The notes under the pieces are model-generated. The model was not told where the DNA came from. It saw only the letters and a list, made by a program, of their open reading frames with translations, and did no database searches. The position numbers and the translations under genes are program-made. Source: Nocardia xishanensis NBRC 101358 (lineage in GTDB: Bacteria > Actinomycetota > Actinomycetes > Mycobacteriales > Mycobacteriaceae). From it: a stretch of DNA of 64,000 nt. Shown here piece after piece: positions 53,644-63,323 of the stretch (the first letter of the stretch is position 1; every line of letters starts with the position of its first letter). The stretch covers positions 186,001 to 250,000 of the forward strand of contig NZ_BDCF01000002.1 in NCBI RefSeq assembly GCF_001613365.1, read 5' to 3'.

Positions 53644-56600
53644 ATGGATCTGCACCAGCCGGCCAGCCGCTACTTCGGCGTGCCCGTTCCCGCTCGCGTG
53701 GCCGACGCCATCGACAATCGGCTGCTCGAGTATTGGGTGGGCGATCGCGGCCCGCTCGTGGACGCCCACTTGGCGATCAACTACCCGTACTTCGGAGCGA
53801 TCGATAAATCGCTGAGCGGCTTCGTCGTCATCGACGACGAAGGGGACGACTACACGCTGCTGGATCTGCGCGGCAGTGGCCGGGTGTGGTGGCAGAGTCA
53901 CGAAACCCGGGAACTGGAACTGTGGTTCGACTCGCTCGACGACTGGCTGGCCTACCGGGACGAGCTCGAGCGCGCCGAGGCGAACGACGAGGACGAGCGG
54001 TCGAGATTCGATATTCGCGACTCCTTCCGTCCGCCGTCGCCCGCCGCGGATTCCGAGCCCGCCCCGGCCAGCGCCGAACTGGCGGAGCGCTATCAGTGGC
54101 TGATGTGGCTGCTGGCACAGCCGTTGCTGCGCGACGGAAAGGCCATGCAGTGCGCTGACGACCTGGCCTCCAACGCCGCCGGGCACTTCACGCACCTGTG
54201 GAGCGATACCGGCGCCAGGAAGGTGTTCGAGGTGGAATTGCCTCTGTTGCACCGTGATCCGCATCTGGCCATCTATTGGCTGCTGCACACCGCCGTGCTC
54301 GCGCAGGAGGACGATCGCACCCGCGTACTCGCCGAGATCGGCCGTGCCGAGGAGCGTCCCGATCTGCTGAACGCCTTCGCCGAGGTCTTCGGCCCGCTGT
54401 CGATCGACGGCGATGTGGCGTCCGTGCCCGAGTTCCGCGTCCGCCGTTCGCTGATACAGCAGTACCTCGCCGTCGACGAAGAAGCGCGTGTGTCAGCCGC
54501 GCTCACGGCCATGGAGATGGCACCGGAGCACCTGCCGCTCGGCCGGGCGACCTGGATCGTTCACGGCCTCGACACCGGAACGCTCTCCGCCGAGCAGGTC
54601 AGCGCCGCCCTGGATCGCATGCCTGTCACCACGGGAACGGCACTGCTGCGCGCCGAAGCGGACCGGCGGGCGGGACGCGATCACAGCCCGGCCGCGGACA
54701 CCCTCGTGCGTTTGCTACCCGCATCCACCTGCACATGGTCGATCCGCGGGTGGGCCCTGTCCGTTGCGACGCCGCTGGTGCGCGACGGCGCGGCGCTCGC
54801 CGCGGCGGCCGCGGACCTGCTCGGCAAAGACCCGTACAGCAGGCCGTGCCTGACCGCCCTGCGGCGTGCCCACGAACTGTGTGCGACCGAACCGGTGCTG
54901 ACTCGCGCGGAGCTCGACCTTCGCTGGGCCGACGCTCAGACATCGTCCGCCTACCTGGAGCGCTTGCGCGCTGCCGGGGACGACCACGCCGCCGTCCTCG
55001 CCGAGATCGAAAACGCCGAGCTGAGCGAGCTTGTCGCGCAACGCGTTCTGCTGCGCGCGGACATCGATGAATCGCCCGCCGAGGTGATCGAATGGGCGCT
55101 GGGCGCCATGCTCGGCAGTGCGCATCCCGATCGGGCAGCGCTCGCCGCCACCGGTATCCAGCACCTGCCCGCCGAGGTGCGCACCCGCGTGGTCAAGGGG
55201 TTGCGGGTGGACTCCCCGGACAGCGCCTTCGTTCGAGTGCTCCTGCGGCTGCTCGAGCACACACCGGAGCCGGACGCCTCCGACATCCTCGCCGAGATGC
55301 ACAACGACGAACTGAAGAAGGCCGTCTGCCTCGTACTGCGCCCGGTGGCGCATCATCCGCCGGTGTTCGATGAACTGCTGCGGCTGGCGGCCCTTCCCGC
55401 ACCGGCCAGTACGGTCGAAGCGCTGTGGCAGCAGCTCTTCGATTCGAGCGAGAAGCAAAGTGTGCTACGGCGGGCGTCACCCGAGCAGGCCGTACGGGCC
55501 GCGGCCGCCATGATCGACACCATTGTGACCCATCCCGGAATAAGCGCCCGCAATGCCGCGGGCCATCAGCTGTATCGCTTCCGGCACCCCGGCGCGCAGG
55601 ACTTCCTCATCGCCGCACTCGACGACTACGGACGGCGCTATGCCGACTCCGACCCGGTGCAGAGCACGGTACTGAGCCACGGGCAGACGGTGGACGATCA
55701 GCTCGAAGACGTAGTCGCCAACCTGTATTCAGCGGTACGGAACCTGGACTCCGAAGTCGCGCGCACGGCGTTGATCGAGCGGCTGTTCACCGAACGACGC
55801 AGCATCTGGCGGATGGGAAACGCACTCGGCGAAATCTTCTCGGCGACGGTACACCGAGATGTCATGCGGCGGTTGCGCGATCGGCGTGACTATCGTGCTG
55901 CCGCGCACTACGCCAACGCCCTCGCCGATCACGTCGGGCAGCGATGGCCCAGAGTCGAACTGCTGCGCGAGATCAGCGCCTGGGCCACCCCGCCGGACGA
56001 GACCGAACATCGGGTATTCAAGTACGCGCTGGGCGTCGGCATCGTGGCCGCGTTGGAAGCCGACGAGTACGACCTGGTCCGAACCGCCTACGCCGGTTGG
56101 GAATCCATCGCGGCCGACGCCGTCGAGCCCGACAGTCTGGCCCGAGGACGGAGGTGGACCGATCCACTCACCTCGGACGACATGCAAGCCCGCCTTGCCG
56201 ACGTGCTGTCGGGGCAGGCCGATTCGGCGCGGCGCGCCCTACTCGACAAGGGTGAGCGAGCACGTGCCGCGGGGCGGCCGCTCGCTCGGATCAGCGACGA
56301 CGAACTCGGGACCTTGGCCGGCACCACCGTGCGGCGACGCCTGCTCACCGACCGGGCCACGGGTGAGGTGTGGTTCCTCGACTCGGAGGGTGATATTCAC
56401 GCCTTCGACGGTTTCGGCATGTCCGACAACCCCTTCCAGCCGAGTCGGATCGACCATGGCGGGATGCAGGGATTCCTCGGTGATGCGCGCGAGCAATCCG
56501 AGCGCGCGCTGCTGTGGACGGCTTCGGGCAAAGAATTCGTCGAATTGGTGCGCTATCGCAATCGACTCGTCTATCGGTGGGGCGTCAACAACGGCCGCTT

Positions 56601-57777
56601 CGACACGGTAGGCCTCACCTTCACCGACGAGGATTCCGCCGAAAACGCCTTCGCCCGAATGAAAGCCACTTGCGCGGCGGCGAAATACGCTGAATCCGAC
56701 CCCTGGTATCTACCCGGTCGGGCGGCGATCATGCGCACTTTTCACCGCCCCGATGGCGACAGCGAGCGCCTGATGGCCTTCCACCCGCACCTGTTCGCGG
56801 TGGACGCGGCGCTCGCGGCCACTCATGAACGCCGGGAGCTGGAGCTGTACCGCGACGGTGCGCGGCTGTCCTGCCTGGAGTGGGTGAGCTGGGACGGCTA
56901 TCGAGTACGCGACGAACTGACCGTCGCGGAATGGGTCCGCGCACGCATCCGCGACGACAGTCGAGACCCGGCCTGGCACGTCGCCGCGCTCGGTGACATC
57001 GCCGAATACTTGGCGGCGCAGGGATTCTCCGCGCATTCGCCAGGTCTGCACGGGTTCGGGGTGGAAATAGGCGCGCCCGCCACGCAGGAGGACATCGATG
57101 CCCTCGAAACCGAGCTCGCGGCACCACTGCCCGCGAACCTGCGCACCCTGTGGGAACACATCGGCTACGCCGAGTGGCGTATCGGAGAGAGCGGTCTGAG
57201 GCTTCTCGGGCCCGACGAGGTACGGCGGGAACGCACGCGAATGCGCAAACTCGGGAAGGATTACGTGGCCACGCTGCGCGGTGAACAGCAACTCCAATGG
57301 GACCCCGTGCTGTCGGCCATGAGCGCGCTGGTGGTGAGCCTCGACGGCACGATCGACACCGTATTCTCCGATGTCTCACCGAGTTCCGACGACCGCGTCT
57401 TCGCGCACCTGGGTCGGCATCCGGCCAAGTCGTGGTGGGAGCGGTCGCTGTCCTGGATTCTCGCGACCTCGTTCCTCAGCCGATTCGCCGACCACCTCGA
57501 ACAGGCCGCGCCCGAAACCACGATGCTCTTCGGCGGCCAGCGGCGCAGCCTCGATCTCATCCGCCGGTCCTTCGAGGCCGCAGGGCCGCACGGCACCAAG
57601 TTCTGGGAGATCGTCACCGATCCCGCTCTCGATACCGTCGCCACCCGGCACGGTAAAGAAGGCACCGTGGGCACCGTCAGCACCAAACGCTGCGGCGACC
57701 CGGCCAAGGCCGCCGCCCAAGCCGCGAGGACGATCGCCGCCAAACAGAAGAGCGGATATCGGGAGACCGTCGGCTGA
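53644..57777 (+). CDS. giant repeat protein with SMI1/KNR4-like and WGR-like C-terminus
   Basis: 1377 residues from ATG 53644, with GAGAG upstream. Residues 1-130 form an acidic N-terminal domain (ASRYFGVPVPARVADAIDNR to WFDSLDDWLAYRDELERAE). About 150-850 are helical repeats of HEAT/ARM-like character, ending DNPFQPSRIDHGGMQGFLGD. About 900-1120 are strand-rich. Residues about 1140-1200 match a SMI1/KNR4 (SUKH) domain: TQEDIDALETELAAPLPANL, LRTLWEHIGYAEW. Residues about 1316-1375 match a WGR fold: GTKFWEIVTDPALDTVATRH through KQKSGY, with the WGR triplet changed to RHGK. WGR domains bind nucleic acid in PARPs and occur in bacterial MolR-like proteins; SUKH domains are common in toxin immunity. 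Function unknown. No toxin gene is visible beside it. Confidence 0.85.
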   Translation: MDLHQPASRYFGVPVPARVADAIDNRLLEYWVGDRGPLVDAHLAINYPYFGAIDKSLSGFVVIDDEGDDYTLLDLRGSGRVWWQSHETRELELWFDSLDDWLAYRDELERAEANDEDERSRFDIRDSFRPPSPAADSEPAPASAELAERYQWLMWLLAQPLLRDGKAMQCADDLASNAAGHFTHLWSDTGARKVFEVELPLLHRDPHLAIYWLLHTAVLAQEDDRTRVLAEIGRAEERPDLLNAFAEVFGPLSIDGDVASVPEFRVRRSLIQQYLAVDEEARVSAALTAMEMAPEHLPLGRATWIVHGLDTGTLSAEQVSAALDRMPVTTGTALLRAEADRRAGRDHSPAADTLVRLLPASTCTWSIRGWALSVATPLVRDGAALAAAAADLLGKDPYSRPCLTALRRAHELCATEPVLTRAELDLRWADAQTSSAYLERLRAAGDDHAAVLAEIENAELSELVAQRVLLRADIDESPAEVIEWALGAMLGSAHPDRAALAATGIQHLPAEVRTRVVKGLRVDSPDSAFVRVLLRLLEHTPEPDASDILAEMHNDELKKAVCLVLRPVAHHPPVFDELLRLAALPAPASTVEALWQQLFDSSEKQSVLRRASPEQAVRAAAAMIDTIVTHPGISARNAAGHQLYRFRHPGAQDFLIAALDDYGRRYADSDPVQSTVLSHGQTVDDQLEDVVANLYSAVRNLDSEVARTALIERLFTERRSIWRMGNALGEIFSATVHRDVMRRLRDRRDYRAAAHYANALADHVGQRWPRVELLREISAWATPPDETEHRVFKYALGVGIVAALEADEYDLVRTAYAGWESIAADAVEPDSLARGRRWTDPLTSDDMQARLADVLSGQADSARRALLDKGERARAAGRPLARISDDELGTLAGTTVRRRLLTDRATGEVWFLDSEGDIHAFDGFGMSDNPFQPSRIDHGGMQGFLGDAREQSERALLWTASGKEFVELVRYRNRLVYRWGVNNGRFDTVGLTFTDEDSAENAFARMKATCAAAKYAESDPWYLPGRAAIMRTFHRPDGDSERLMAFHPHLFAVDAALAATHERRELELYRDGARLSCLEWVSWDGYRVRDELTVAEWVRARIRDDSRDPAWHVAALGDIAEYLAAQGFSAHSPGLHGFGVEIGAPATQEDIDALETELAAPLPANLRTLWEHIGYAEWRIGESGLRLLGPDEVRRERTRMRKLGKDYVATLRGEQQLQWDPVLSAMSALVVSLDGTIDTVFSDVSPSSDDRVFAHLGRHPAKSWWERSLSWILATSFLSRFADHLEQAAPETTMLFGGQRRSLDLIRRSFEAAGPHGTKFWEIVTDPALDTVATRHGKEGTVGTVSTKRCGDPAKAAAQAARTIAAKQKSGYRETVG

Positions 57778-58214
57778 CGCGGGCAGCCGAGCAGCTCGCG
57801 CGGCGTCCGCTGAGTTCGGCGCACGGTGGAAGATGCCCACAAGGCCGAACTAGATCCTCGTATCCACACGCTTTCGGCCACAAGACGTTTCGACTTCGGG
57901 CTCGATCGGTGCGGGGTGTTCGTTTCGGCCAAAAAAGCATCGGGGTGGCCGACAACAGCACCCCACCACCAGCGAAGACCATTGGCGAATCGCTCTGTTG
58001 GCGACGTGGCGATATAGCGTCGCTGAGCCGGATTAGCGGGGACATGCCGTAGCGACTATATGTGGACGCGTCTACTCCGTCGTCCAATCCCCGCGCAGGC
58101 ATCAAATGTGACGAAGTCCGACGACGAAATGTGATGCACATCATTGCCCGGAAACCCAGGTTTGGGCATCGTCATCAATTCGTTATCGGAAAGAACCCGG
58201 TTGGAGACGCCCAC
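57778..58214. other. intergenic, nothing recognised
   Basis: About 435 bases. It becomes AT-richer from 58030, towards the DUF6400 gene, where the promoter must lie. No gene with family resemblance, no strong hairpin. Confidence 0.45.
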
Positions 58215-58445
58215 ATGGCTGACCACAATTTTGCTTACGACCTCACGCTGGACGAGGTACGACGGCGCAGCGCCGTCGTCACGGCGCTCGGCGACGACTG
58301 GGATCCGGTGGCGGTGCTCGCCGAGGAAGAGCTGGCATACGACATGCTGTACTCGAATCTCGATGACGAACAGCAGCGGATCTACGACGAACTCGTCCAG
58401 GCCGGGGTCCTGCCGGATCGGACGATCCGCAATTTTGCCGACTGA
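58215..58445 (+). CDS. DUF6400-type small protein
   Basis: 76 residues: FAYDLTLDEVRRRSAVVTAL, DDWDPVAVLAEEELAYDMLY and LDDEQQRIYDELVQAGVLP. The DW(D)P...LA.EE.AY.MLYSNLD..QQ..YD.L...GVLP pattern is what I know as DUF6400 of actinobacteria. It is acidic and helical; function unknown. The start at 58215 is chosen by family length. Convergent with the GNAT gene. Confidence 0.78.
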   Translation: MADHNFAYDLTLDEVRRRSAVVTALGDDWDPVAVLAEEELAYDMLYSNLDDEQQRIYDELVQAGVLPDRTIRNFAD

Positions 58446-58517
58446 TCTCACCGCCGAGCACAGCCTCTGAACCACCGCCTGTCCCGGCACAAGCCAGTCG
58501 GCTGCAACACAATCCGC

Positions 58518-59105
58518 TCACACCTCCTTGCCCTGGCGGTCTTCGACCCAGAACATGCCTCGGCCCGATTCCGCAGGCGCGCGGATCTCGCGTGGTTCGA
58601 CCCTGTCGAGCCGGTATCCGAGTCGGCGAGGGACCGCGGCGCTGCGAACGTTGGCTTCGTCGCAGTGAATTTCGACGTGGTCGATGCCGGGTAGGGCTAA
58701 CGCGATTCGGGTCAGCGCGGCGACCGAACGCGTGATCACGCCTCGGCCGGTATGCGCGACATGGCACCAGTAGCCGATTTCCAATGCACGCGGGCCGACG
58801 CCGTCGTGGATTCCGATCGCACCGAGTACGGTCCCCTCGGCATCGAAGATTCCGTAGTTGCAACTTCCGTCCGGGCTCGGCCAGCTCGCCGCCATCGCGT
58901 CGCCGAAGGCGCGTTGCTGCTCGAGTGTCGCGGGTTCGGCCAGCCAGTCCATCCATGGACGGAGGTGGTCGAAGGAGGCGGTTATCGCGTCGAATCGTGG
59001 CACCAGGTCCTCGGGCTGCCAACGACGCAGCAGAAGATCGCCCAGGTCGATCCGCTGAGGCGGCGCGATACCGGGCGCGAGCGCGGCTGATTTCTCGGTG
59101 TTCAT
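58518..59105 (-). CDS. GNAT-family acetyltransferase (RimJ/RimL type)
   Basis: 195 residues from ATG 59105. It reads LLLRRWQPEDLVPRFDAITA, NYGIFDAEGTVLGAIGIHDG, EIGYWCHVAHTGRGVITRSV (acetyl-CoA loop, here HTGRGV) and IEIHCDEANVRSAAVPRRL-like VEIHCDEANVRSAAVPRRLG. The order is that of N-alpha or amine acetyltransferases of the RimJ/RimL group. The substrate is unknown. It is divergent from ligA with about 158 bases between. Confidence 0.92.
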   Translation of the reverse strand: MNTEKSAALAPGIAPPQRIDLGDLLLRRWQPEDLVPRFDAITASFDHLRPWMDWLAEPATLEQQRAFGDAMAASWPSPDGSCNYGIFDAEGTVLGAIGIHDGVGPRALEIGYWCHVAHTGRGVITRSVAALTRIALALPGIDHVEIHCDEANVRSAAVPRRLGYRLDRVEPREIRAPAESGRGMFWVEDRQGKEV

Positions 59106-59263
59106 CCTGGGAGGTTGGCAGCTTGGTCCGATATGCGGCATCGCAATAACGTCTGCGCGAGCAGAGCGGAATCCGGTCAGCCCACGAGGTATGAGCAGAA
59201 CGAACGGCGCTCGACGTTGCCCCTCCACCCAGGTGTCGGTGGGTGTCGGTAGCGTCGGGTGCT

Positions 59264-61255
59264 GTGGAAACTGGGGAACGTATCCAAGAGCTCGCTGACC
59301 GCATCGTGGCGCTGCGCGACGCCTACTACCAGGGCTCGCCGCTGGTCGCGGACGCCGAGTACGACACGCTCGAGGACGAGCTGCGTGGCCTGATCGAGGC
59401 GCACCCCGATCTCACGCCCGACCCGAATCCGCTGGAGCAGGTCGGCGCGCCCGCGGTGCTGCACGCCCCGATCCGGCACTCGCGTCCGATGCTGTCGCTC
59501 GAGAAGGCGACCAAGCCCGAGCAGGTCGCGGCGTTCTTCGACCGCTTTCCTGGCCAGCCGGTGGTGGTGATGCCGAAGCTCGACGGCTTGTCTCTGGCCT
59601 TGGTCTTCGAGGACGGGCGGCTGGCGCGTGCCGTGACCCGGGGTGATGGCACCACAGGTGACGACGTGACCGTGCTGGTCCGGGCGTTGGTCGATGGTGT
59701 ACCCGAGCGTATCGACCTCCCGGGGCGGGTGGAGGTGCGCGGCGAGGCGGTGATGCTGCGTTCGACCTTCCTCGCCTACAACACGGCGCATCCGGACAAG
59801 CCGCTGATCAATCCGCGTAACGCCGCGGCGGGCACGCTGCGGGCGAAAGACCCGGCCACGGTCTCCGAGCGCCGCCTGCAATTCTTCGGCTTCGACCTGG
59901 ACACCACCGCCGGCGACGCTGCGGTCGACCTCGAAGAGGGGCTGCGGGCCCTGGGGGTCGCGGGTGCCCAGATGCGGCTCTGCGCCGACGCCGAGCGGGC
60001 GCAGGCGGCGATCGCCGCGATCGAGCAAGGTCGCAACGAGCTGGACTACGACCTCGACGGCGCGGTACTGCGGCTGGCCGACCGCGATGCCTACGCGGCG
60101 GCCGGGACTCGGTCGAACTCCCCACGCGGCGCGCTGGCGTTCAAGTTCGCCGCCGAGGAGAAGACCACGTTGCTGGCCGACGTGGTCTGGGATGTCGGCA
60201 AGACAGGCAAGATCGTCCCGGTCGCGTGGCTGGAGCCGGTGTTCGTGGGCGGCACGACGGTCACGAAGGCCACACTGGCCAACCAAGAGGTGATCCGCGC
60301 CCGCGACATCAAGATCGGTGACACGGTCCTGGTGCGCCGCGCGGGCGACGTGATCCCGTTCGTCGCGGGCGTGCTCGACGCCTCCAAACGCACGGGCGAA
60401 GAGCGCGAGATCGTGCCGCCCACCGCCTGCCCTTCGTGCGCGGAGCCGGTGACCGAGCAAGGCAACAGCCGAGAACTGTTCTGCACCAACGTCTCCTGCC
60501 CCGCGCAGACGGTGCGCAGACTGATCCACTGGGCGTCGCGGGCGGCGGCGGACATCGACGCCATCGGGCAGGTGTGGATCGAACGCCTGGCCGAAGCGGG
60601 CATCCTGGAGCGCCCGTCGGACTTCTACACGCTGACGAAGGAACGCCTGCTCGAGTTCGACCGCATCGGCGAGGTCTCGGCCGCGCGCATGATCGACTCG
60701 ATCGATGCCAGCCGCCAGGTCGGCTTGCGCCGCGCCCTGATCGGCCTGGCGATCCCGATGGCGTCCGACGGCACCGCCGCGCGCCTGGCGCGGGCGGGCT
60801 TCCGCTCCCTGGAGGAGGTCGCCGACGCGGGCGAAGAACGGCTCGTAGCGGTGGAGGATATCGGACCGAAGGTCGCCGCCTCCCTGGTCGCGCACCTCAC
60901 CCGCCTGCGTCCGGAACTGGAGCGGCTGCGCGAGGCGGGCGTCTCCCTGGACGTCCGCGAGGAGGACCTTCCTCCGGTCGTCGCGGCCGGCGCGCCCCTC
61001 GAAGGCAAGACGGTGGTCATCACCGGCGCTATCAGCGACCCACGCTCCGGCGAGAAGGTCGCCCGCCCGACGTTCCAACGCCTGTGCGAGAAAGCGGGCG
61101 CAACGTCGGCCTCCTCGGTATCGGCGAACACCGACATGCTCATCACCGGCGCGGGAGTCGGCGAGAGCAAGCTGACCAAGGCGGAGAAACTCGGCGTCGA
61201 GGTCGTCGACCAGGGCGAGATCTGGAATCTGCTGATCGCCGCCAAAGTCGTCTAG
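59264..61255 (+). CDS. ligA: NAD-dependent DNA ligase LigA, divergent copy
   Basis: 663 residues from GTG 59264. Domain Ia has ADAEYDTLEDELRGL (NAD contacts). The nucleotidyltransferase motif is VVMPKLDGLSLALVFEDGRL with adenylated Lys105, then TRGDGTTGDDVT and GEAVMLRSTFLAYN. The OB fold has KTGKIVPVAWLEPVFVGGTT. The zinc finger uses Cys389, Cys392, Cys407 and Cys412. Helix-hairpin-helix repeats and a C-terminal BRCT (LEGKTVVITGAISDPRSGEK) follow. All domains are present. The sequence around KLDG differs clearly from mycobacterial LigA as I recall it, and the usual gatCA neighbours are missing, so it may be a second ligase. A terminator follows. Confidence 0.93.
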   Translation: METGERIQELADRIVALRDAYYQGSPLVADAEYDTLEDELRGLIEAHPDLTPDPNPLEQVGAPAVLHAPIRHSRPMLSLEKATKPEQVAAFFDRFPGQPVVVMPKLDGLSLALVFEDGRLARAVTRGDGTTGDDVTVLVRALVDGVPERIDLPGRVEVRGEAVMLRSTFLAYNTAHPDKPLINPRNAAAGTLRAKDPATVSERRLQFFGFDLDTTAGDAAVDLEEGLRALGVAGAQMRLCADAERAQAAIAAIEQGRNELDYDLDGAVLRLADRDAYAAAGTRSNSPRGALAFKFAAEEKTTLLADVVWDVGKTGKIVPVAWLEPVFVGGTTVTKATLANQEVIRARDIKIGDTVLVRRAGDVIPFVAGVLDASKRTGEEREIVPPTACPSCAEPVTEQGNSRELFCTNVSCPAQTVRRLIHWASRAAADIDAIGQVWIERLAEAGILERPSDFYTLTKERLLEFDRIGEVSAARMIDSIDASRQVGLRRALIGLAIPMASDGTAARLARAGFRSLEEVADAGEERLVAVEDIGPKVAASLVAHLTRLRPELERLREAGVSLDVREEDLPPVVAAGAPLEGKTVVITGAISDPRSGEKVARPTFQRLCEKAGATSASSVSANTDMLITGAGVGESKLTKAEKLGVEVVDQGEIWNLLIAAKVV

Positions 61256-61275
61256 GCGGCCGATGCCCGGACCAG

Positions 61276-61320
61276 GCGGTGCCGCTCGAAGGGTCGCCCC
61301 GACCAACGAGGCGGCACCGC
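61276..61320. terminator. terminator between ligA and the VOC gene
   Basis: GCGGTGCCGC (61276-61285) pairs perfectly with GCGGCACCGC (61311-61320); the 25-base loop itself can fold (GGTCGCCCCGACC). It lies between convergent genes. Confidence 0.65.
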
Positions 61321-61326
61321 TGAAAT

Positions 61327-61764
61327 TCAGCGGTCGGCGAAGATACCTTGGAGCATGCCGGTGGCTTGGCCGATTTCGATGAGGTATCCGTCCGGATCAC
61401 GCAGGTAGCAGCGAATTTCGGCTTTGCGGTCGAGGGGCTCGGTGAGGAACTCCGCACCCTTGCGGCGCGCGGCGGAATAGAAGGCGGCGATGTCGGCTAC
61501 GCGCACGTTGAGGAACGCCGAAACGGTATCGGAGGGCTCGGGCGGACGCAGGACGATATCGGGTTTGTCGGGGGTGGGTCCACCGCCGGGGTTCATGATG
61601 ATCCAGCTGTTCGCGACTTTGACGATGCACGGGTTCTCTTCGAGCACCACCCGCCCGTCGAAGATGTCGGCGTAGAACCTCCGGGAGCGGCCCACATCGG
61701 ACACGGTCAAAAAGTGCGTTACCAGTAGACCCTGGTCAGGGGCCGGCAGATCGGGATTGGTCAT
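61327..61764 (-). CDS. VOC/glyoxalase-like protein
   Basis: 145 residues: LLVTHFLTVSDVGRSRRFYA, VVLEENPCIVKVANSWIIMN, VSAFLNVRVADIAAFYSAAR and IRCYLRDPDGYLIEIGQAT. A single module of the VOC family with His in THF and Glu in LIEIG as possible metal ligands. The substrate is unknown. Convergent with ligA. 61765-62046 upstream shows nothing recognised. Confidence 0.87.
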   Translation of the reverse strand: MTNPDLPAPDQGLLVTHFLTVSDVGRSRRFYADIFDGRVVLEENPCIVKVANSWIIMNPGGGPTPDKPDIVLRPPEPSDTVSAFLNVRVADIAAFYSAARRKGAEFLTEPLDRKAEIRCYLRDPDGYLIEIGQATGMLQGIFADR

Positions 61765-62046
61765 GAACGCTGCCTGCTTTCACGGTCGATCGGTGGGATG
61801 CGGTGTGCTACGAATTGCGCCCTCGGACCCGCCAGAAGCCACATCGTGCCACGCCACCACCAGCGGTTATGGGCGCCACACCGCCACGGGTTCGCTGCCG
61901 CCGCGTTTCCTTACCGGGCGGCCCGCACCACCGGGCAGAGTCGCAATCCCGGTGGCCGCGGGCCACTCCACCAAGTCGCCCCGGCCAACAAGATCGGTTG
62001 CCGCGCGAGCACGCGGAGACGGAAAGGCGTATCGGCGAAACCGACG

Positions 62047-62394
62047 TCACATCCCGGGCGAGTAGCCGCCCTGGAGCCGGCTGCGCCGCAACCGCAGCGC
62101 GACAACGGCGACCAAGACCACAGCTGCGACGATCGCCAGCGCGATGTCAGCCGAGGCCAGCTCAGGTCCGAGTAGCCTGACCAGCCGGCCCCAGTAGCCG
62201 ACGTCCTCGGGGATCGAGGCGCACTCGTTGTGCCGCAGCGTCGCCAACGCCAGGGGTGCGAGCGCGATCAGGGCCACCAGCAGCACGGCTGTCACGCCCA
62301 GCGCTCGCAGGACACGGTAGAGCGTCCATCGACCGTAATGGGCGAGCCCCGCTCGCCCGGTGGTAGTCGCACTTCTCTCTGCGGACGACCGCAC
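62047..62394 (-). CDS. small membrane protein with two hydrophobic segments
   Basis: 115 residues. The segments are VLRALGVTAVLLVALIALAP and IALAIVAAVVLVAVVALRL, with an external-looking loop between them (RHNECASIPEDVGYWGRLVR). Basic ends. No family is recognised. The start at 62394 is the furthest one; the first 20 residues may be untranslated. It lies downstream of the SRPBCC gene on the same strand. Confidence 0.6.
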   Translation of the reverse strand: MRSSAERSATTTGRAGLAHYGRWTLYRVLRALGVTAVLLVALIALAPLALATLRHNECASIPEDVGYWGRLVRLLGPELASADIALAIVAAVVLVAVVALRLRRSRLQGGYSPGM

Positions 62395-62438
62395 AGTGCT
62401 CGACCCAGCCGAGCGGTGCCCCTCGGTGGAGCGGTTCG

Positions 62439-62906
62439 TTACGTCCGTTCGGCCGTTCCCCCACCGTTGTCGCGGGCTTCGATAGCTTTCACAGTCTTTT
62501 CGAAGGCCTGTTTCAAAACGCGGCTGCCAACGGTCCCGACCACGGCTCCGAGAATCTTTCCCCTGAGGTTCTTACCCTCGCGTACCACCACGACATCCAC
62601 GTCGGTCGTCCCATCAGGCCTGCGCATGAAGGTGTATGTGTGACCCGAGTGGCCGCCCCACAAGTTCGAGTCGGTGGTCGTCATGACGACACGGTTGGGG
62701 TCTGACCAGTCGTAGTGCAGGCGTTCCCAGATGCCGCGCGAGCCCTCCGTGACGTCGGCCTCCCGTTGGCCCCGGTCGTGTACCTCGAGATACTTGTCGG
62801 TGCTGTTGCCGAACAGCTGCGAGCGACCAGGCCCGAAATCGGTGAGCGCCGCCACGAACTGCTCCGGTGTCGAACTCGTCGTCTCCTTGAAGTGGATGGT
62901 GGACAT
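62439..62906 (-). CDS. SRPBCC/polyketide-cyclase-like protein
   Basis: 155 residues. Reads MSTIHFKETTSSTPEQFVAA, then RGIWERLHYDWSDPNRVVMT, SNLWGGHSGHTYTFMRRPDG and TTDVDVVVVREGKNLRGKIL, with a C-terminal helix GSRVLKQAFEKTVKAIEAR. This is the order of a START/SRPBCC lipid- or polyketide-binding fold. ATG 62906 has AAGGAG 6 bases upstream. It is probably co-transcribed with the small membrane protein 45 bases downstream. Confidence 0.82.
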   Translation of the reverse strand: MSTIHFKETTSSTPEQFVAALTDFGPGRSQLFGNSTDKYLEVHDRGQREADVTEGSRGIWERLHYDWSDPNRVVMTTTDSNLWGGHSGHTYTFMRRPDGTTDVDVVVVREGKNLRGKILGAVVGTVGSRVLKQAFEKTVKAIEARDNGGGTAERT

Positions 62907-63323
62907 TGTTTGCTCCTTCGTTCGAGAGATGACCGCCGCAGGGTTGGCGGGTTCAGGCCCGCGCTCGGGCGTCGAATCCGCGGCAGTTGTGCGTCTGGGC
63001 GGGTGGGTTGCTCCCGTCGGCATCGACGGCACTGGTTCAAAGCCAGGAGGTGAGGACGATCCGAACGAGGTGCTCTTCGAGGTGTTCGGGCAGGCCGTGA
63101 AGTGCGCTCGCACCGGCCCCTGGCACCGCCGGCCCGAAAAGCTCCGGACCGCGGACCGCCTCGATGTGCGCGCTATTTTCCTATCGATGAATCATGATCT
63201 CCGGCGCATGCCGACGCAAGGCTCGGCGCGATCGGGACCGTGTCCTCCGGCGATCGAGCCGAGATCTCGGCTCGACTTGTACGGCCGTCCCGCTACCCAG
63301 CCGGGTCCGGCGTGCTCCGGCAC
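62907..63323. other. intergenic, nothing recognised
   Basis: About 415 bases between the SRPBCC gene and the secreted-protein gene upstream on the same strand. A short hairpin (CTGGTTCAAAGCCAG near 63043) occurs but no gene-like frame. Confidence 0.45.

Noticed and set aside
59177..61306. 709-codon complement frame antisense to ligA
   Set aside because: Antisense to a complete LigA with every motif; the antisense protein has shadow composition (Gln/His/Arg/Asp repeats).
63038..63060. CTGGTTCAAAGCCAG resembling a tRNA T-arm
   Set aside because: No acceptor stem, anticodon arm or D-arm fits around it; loop position 60 is a purine. Treated as a chance hairpin.
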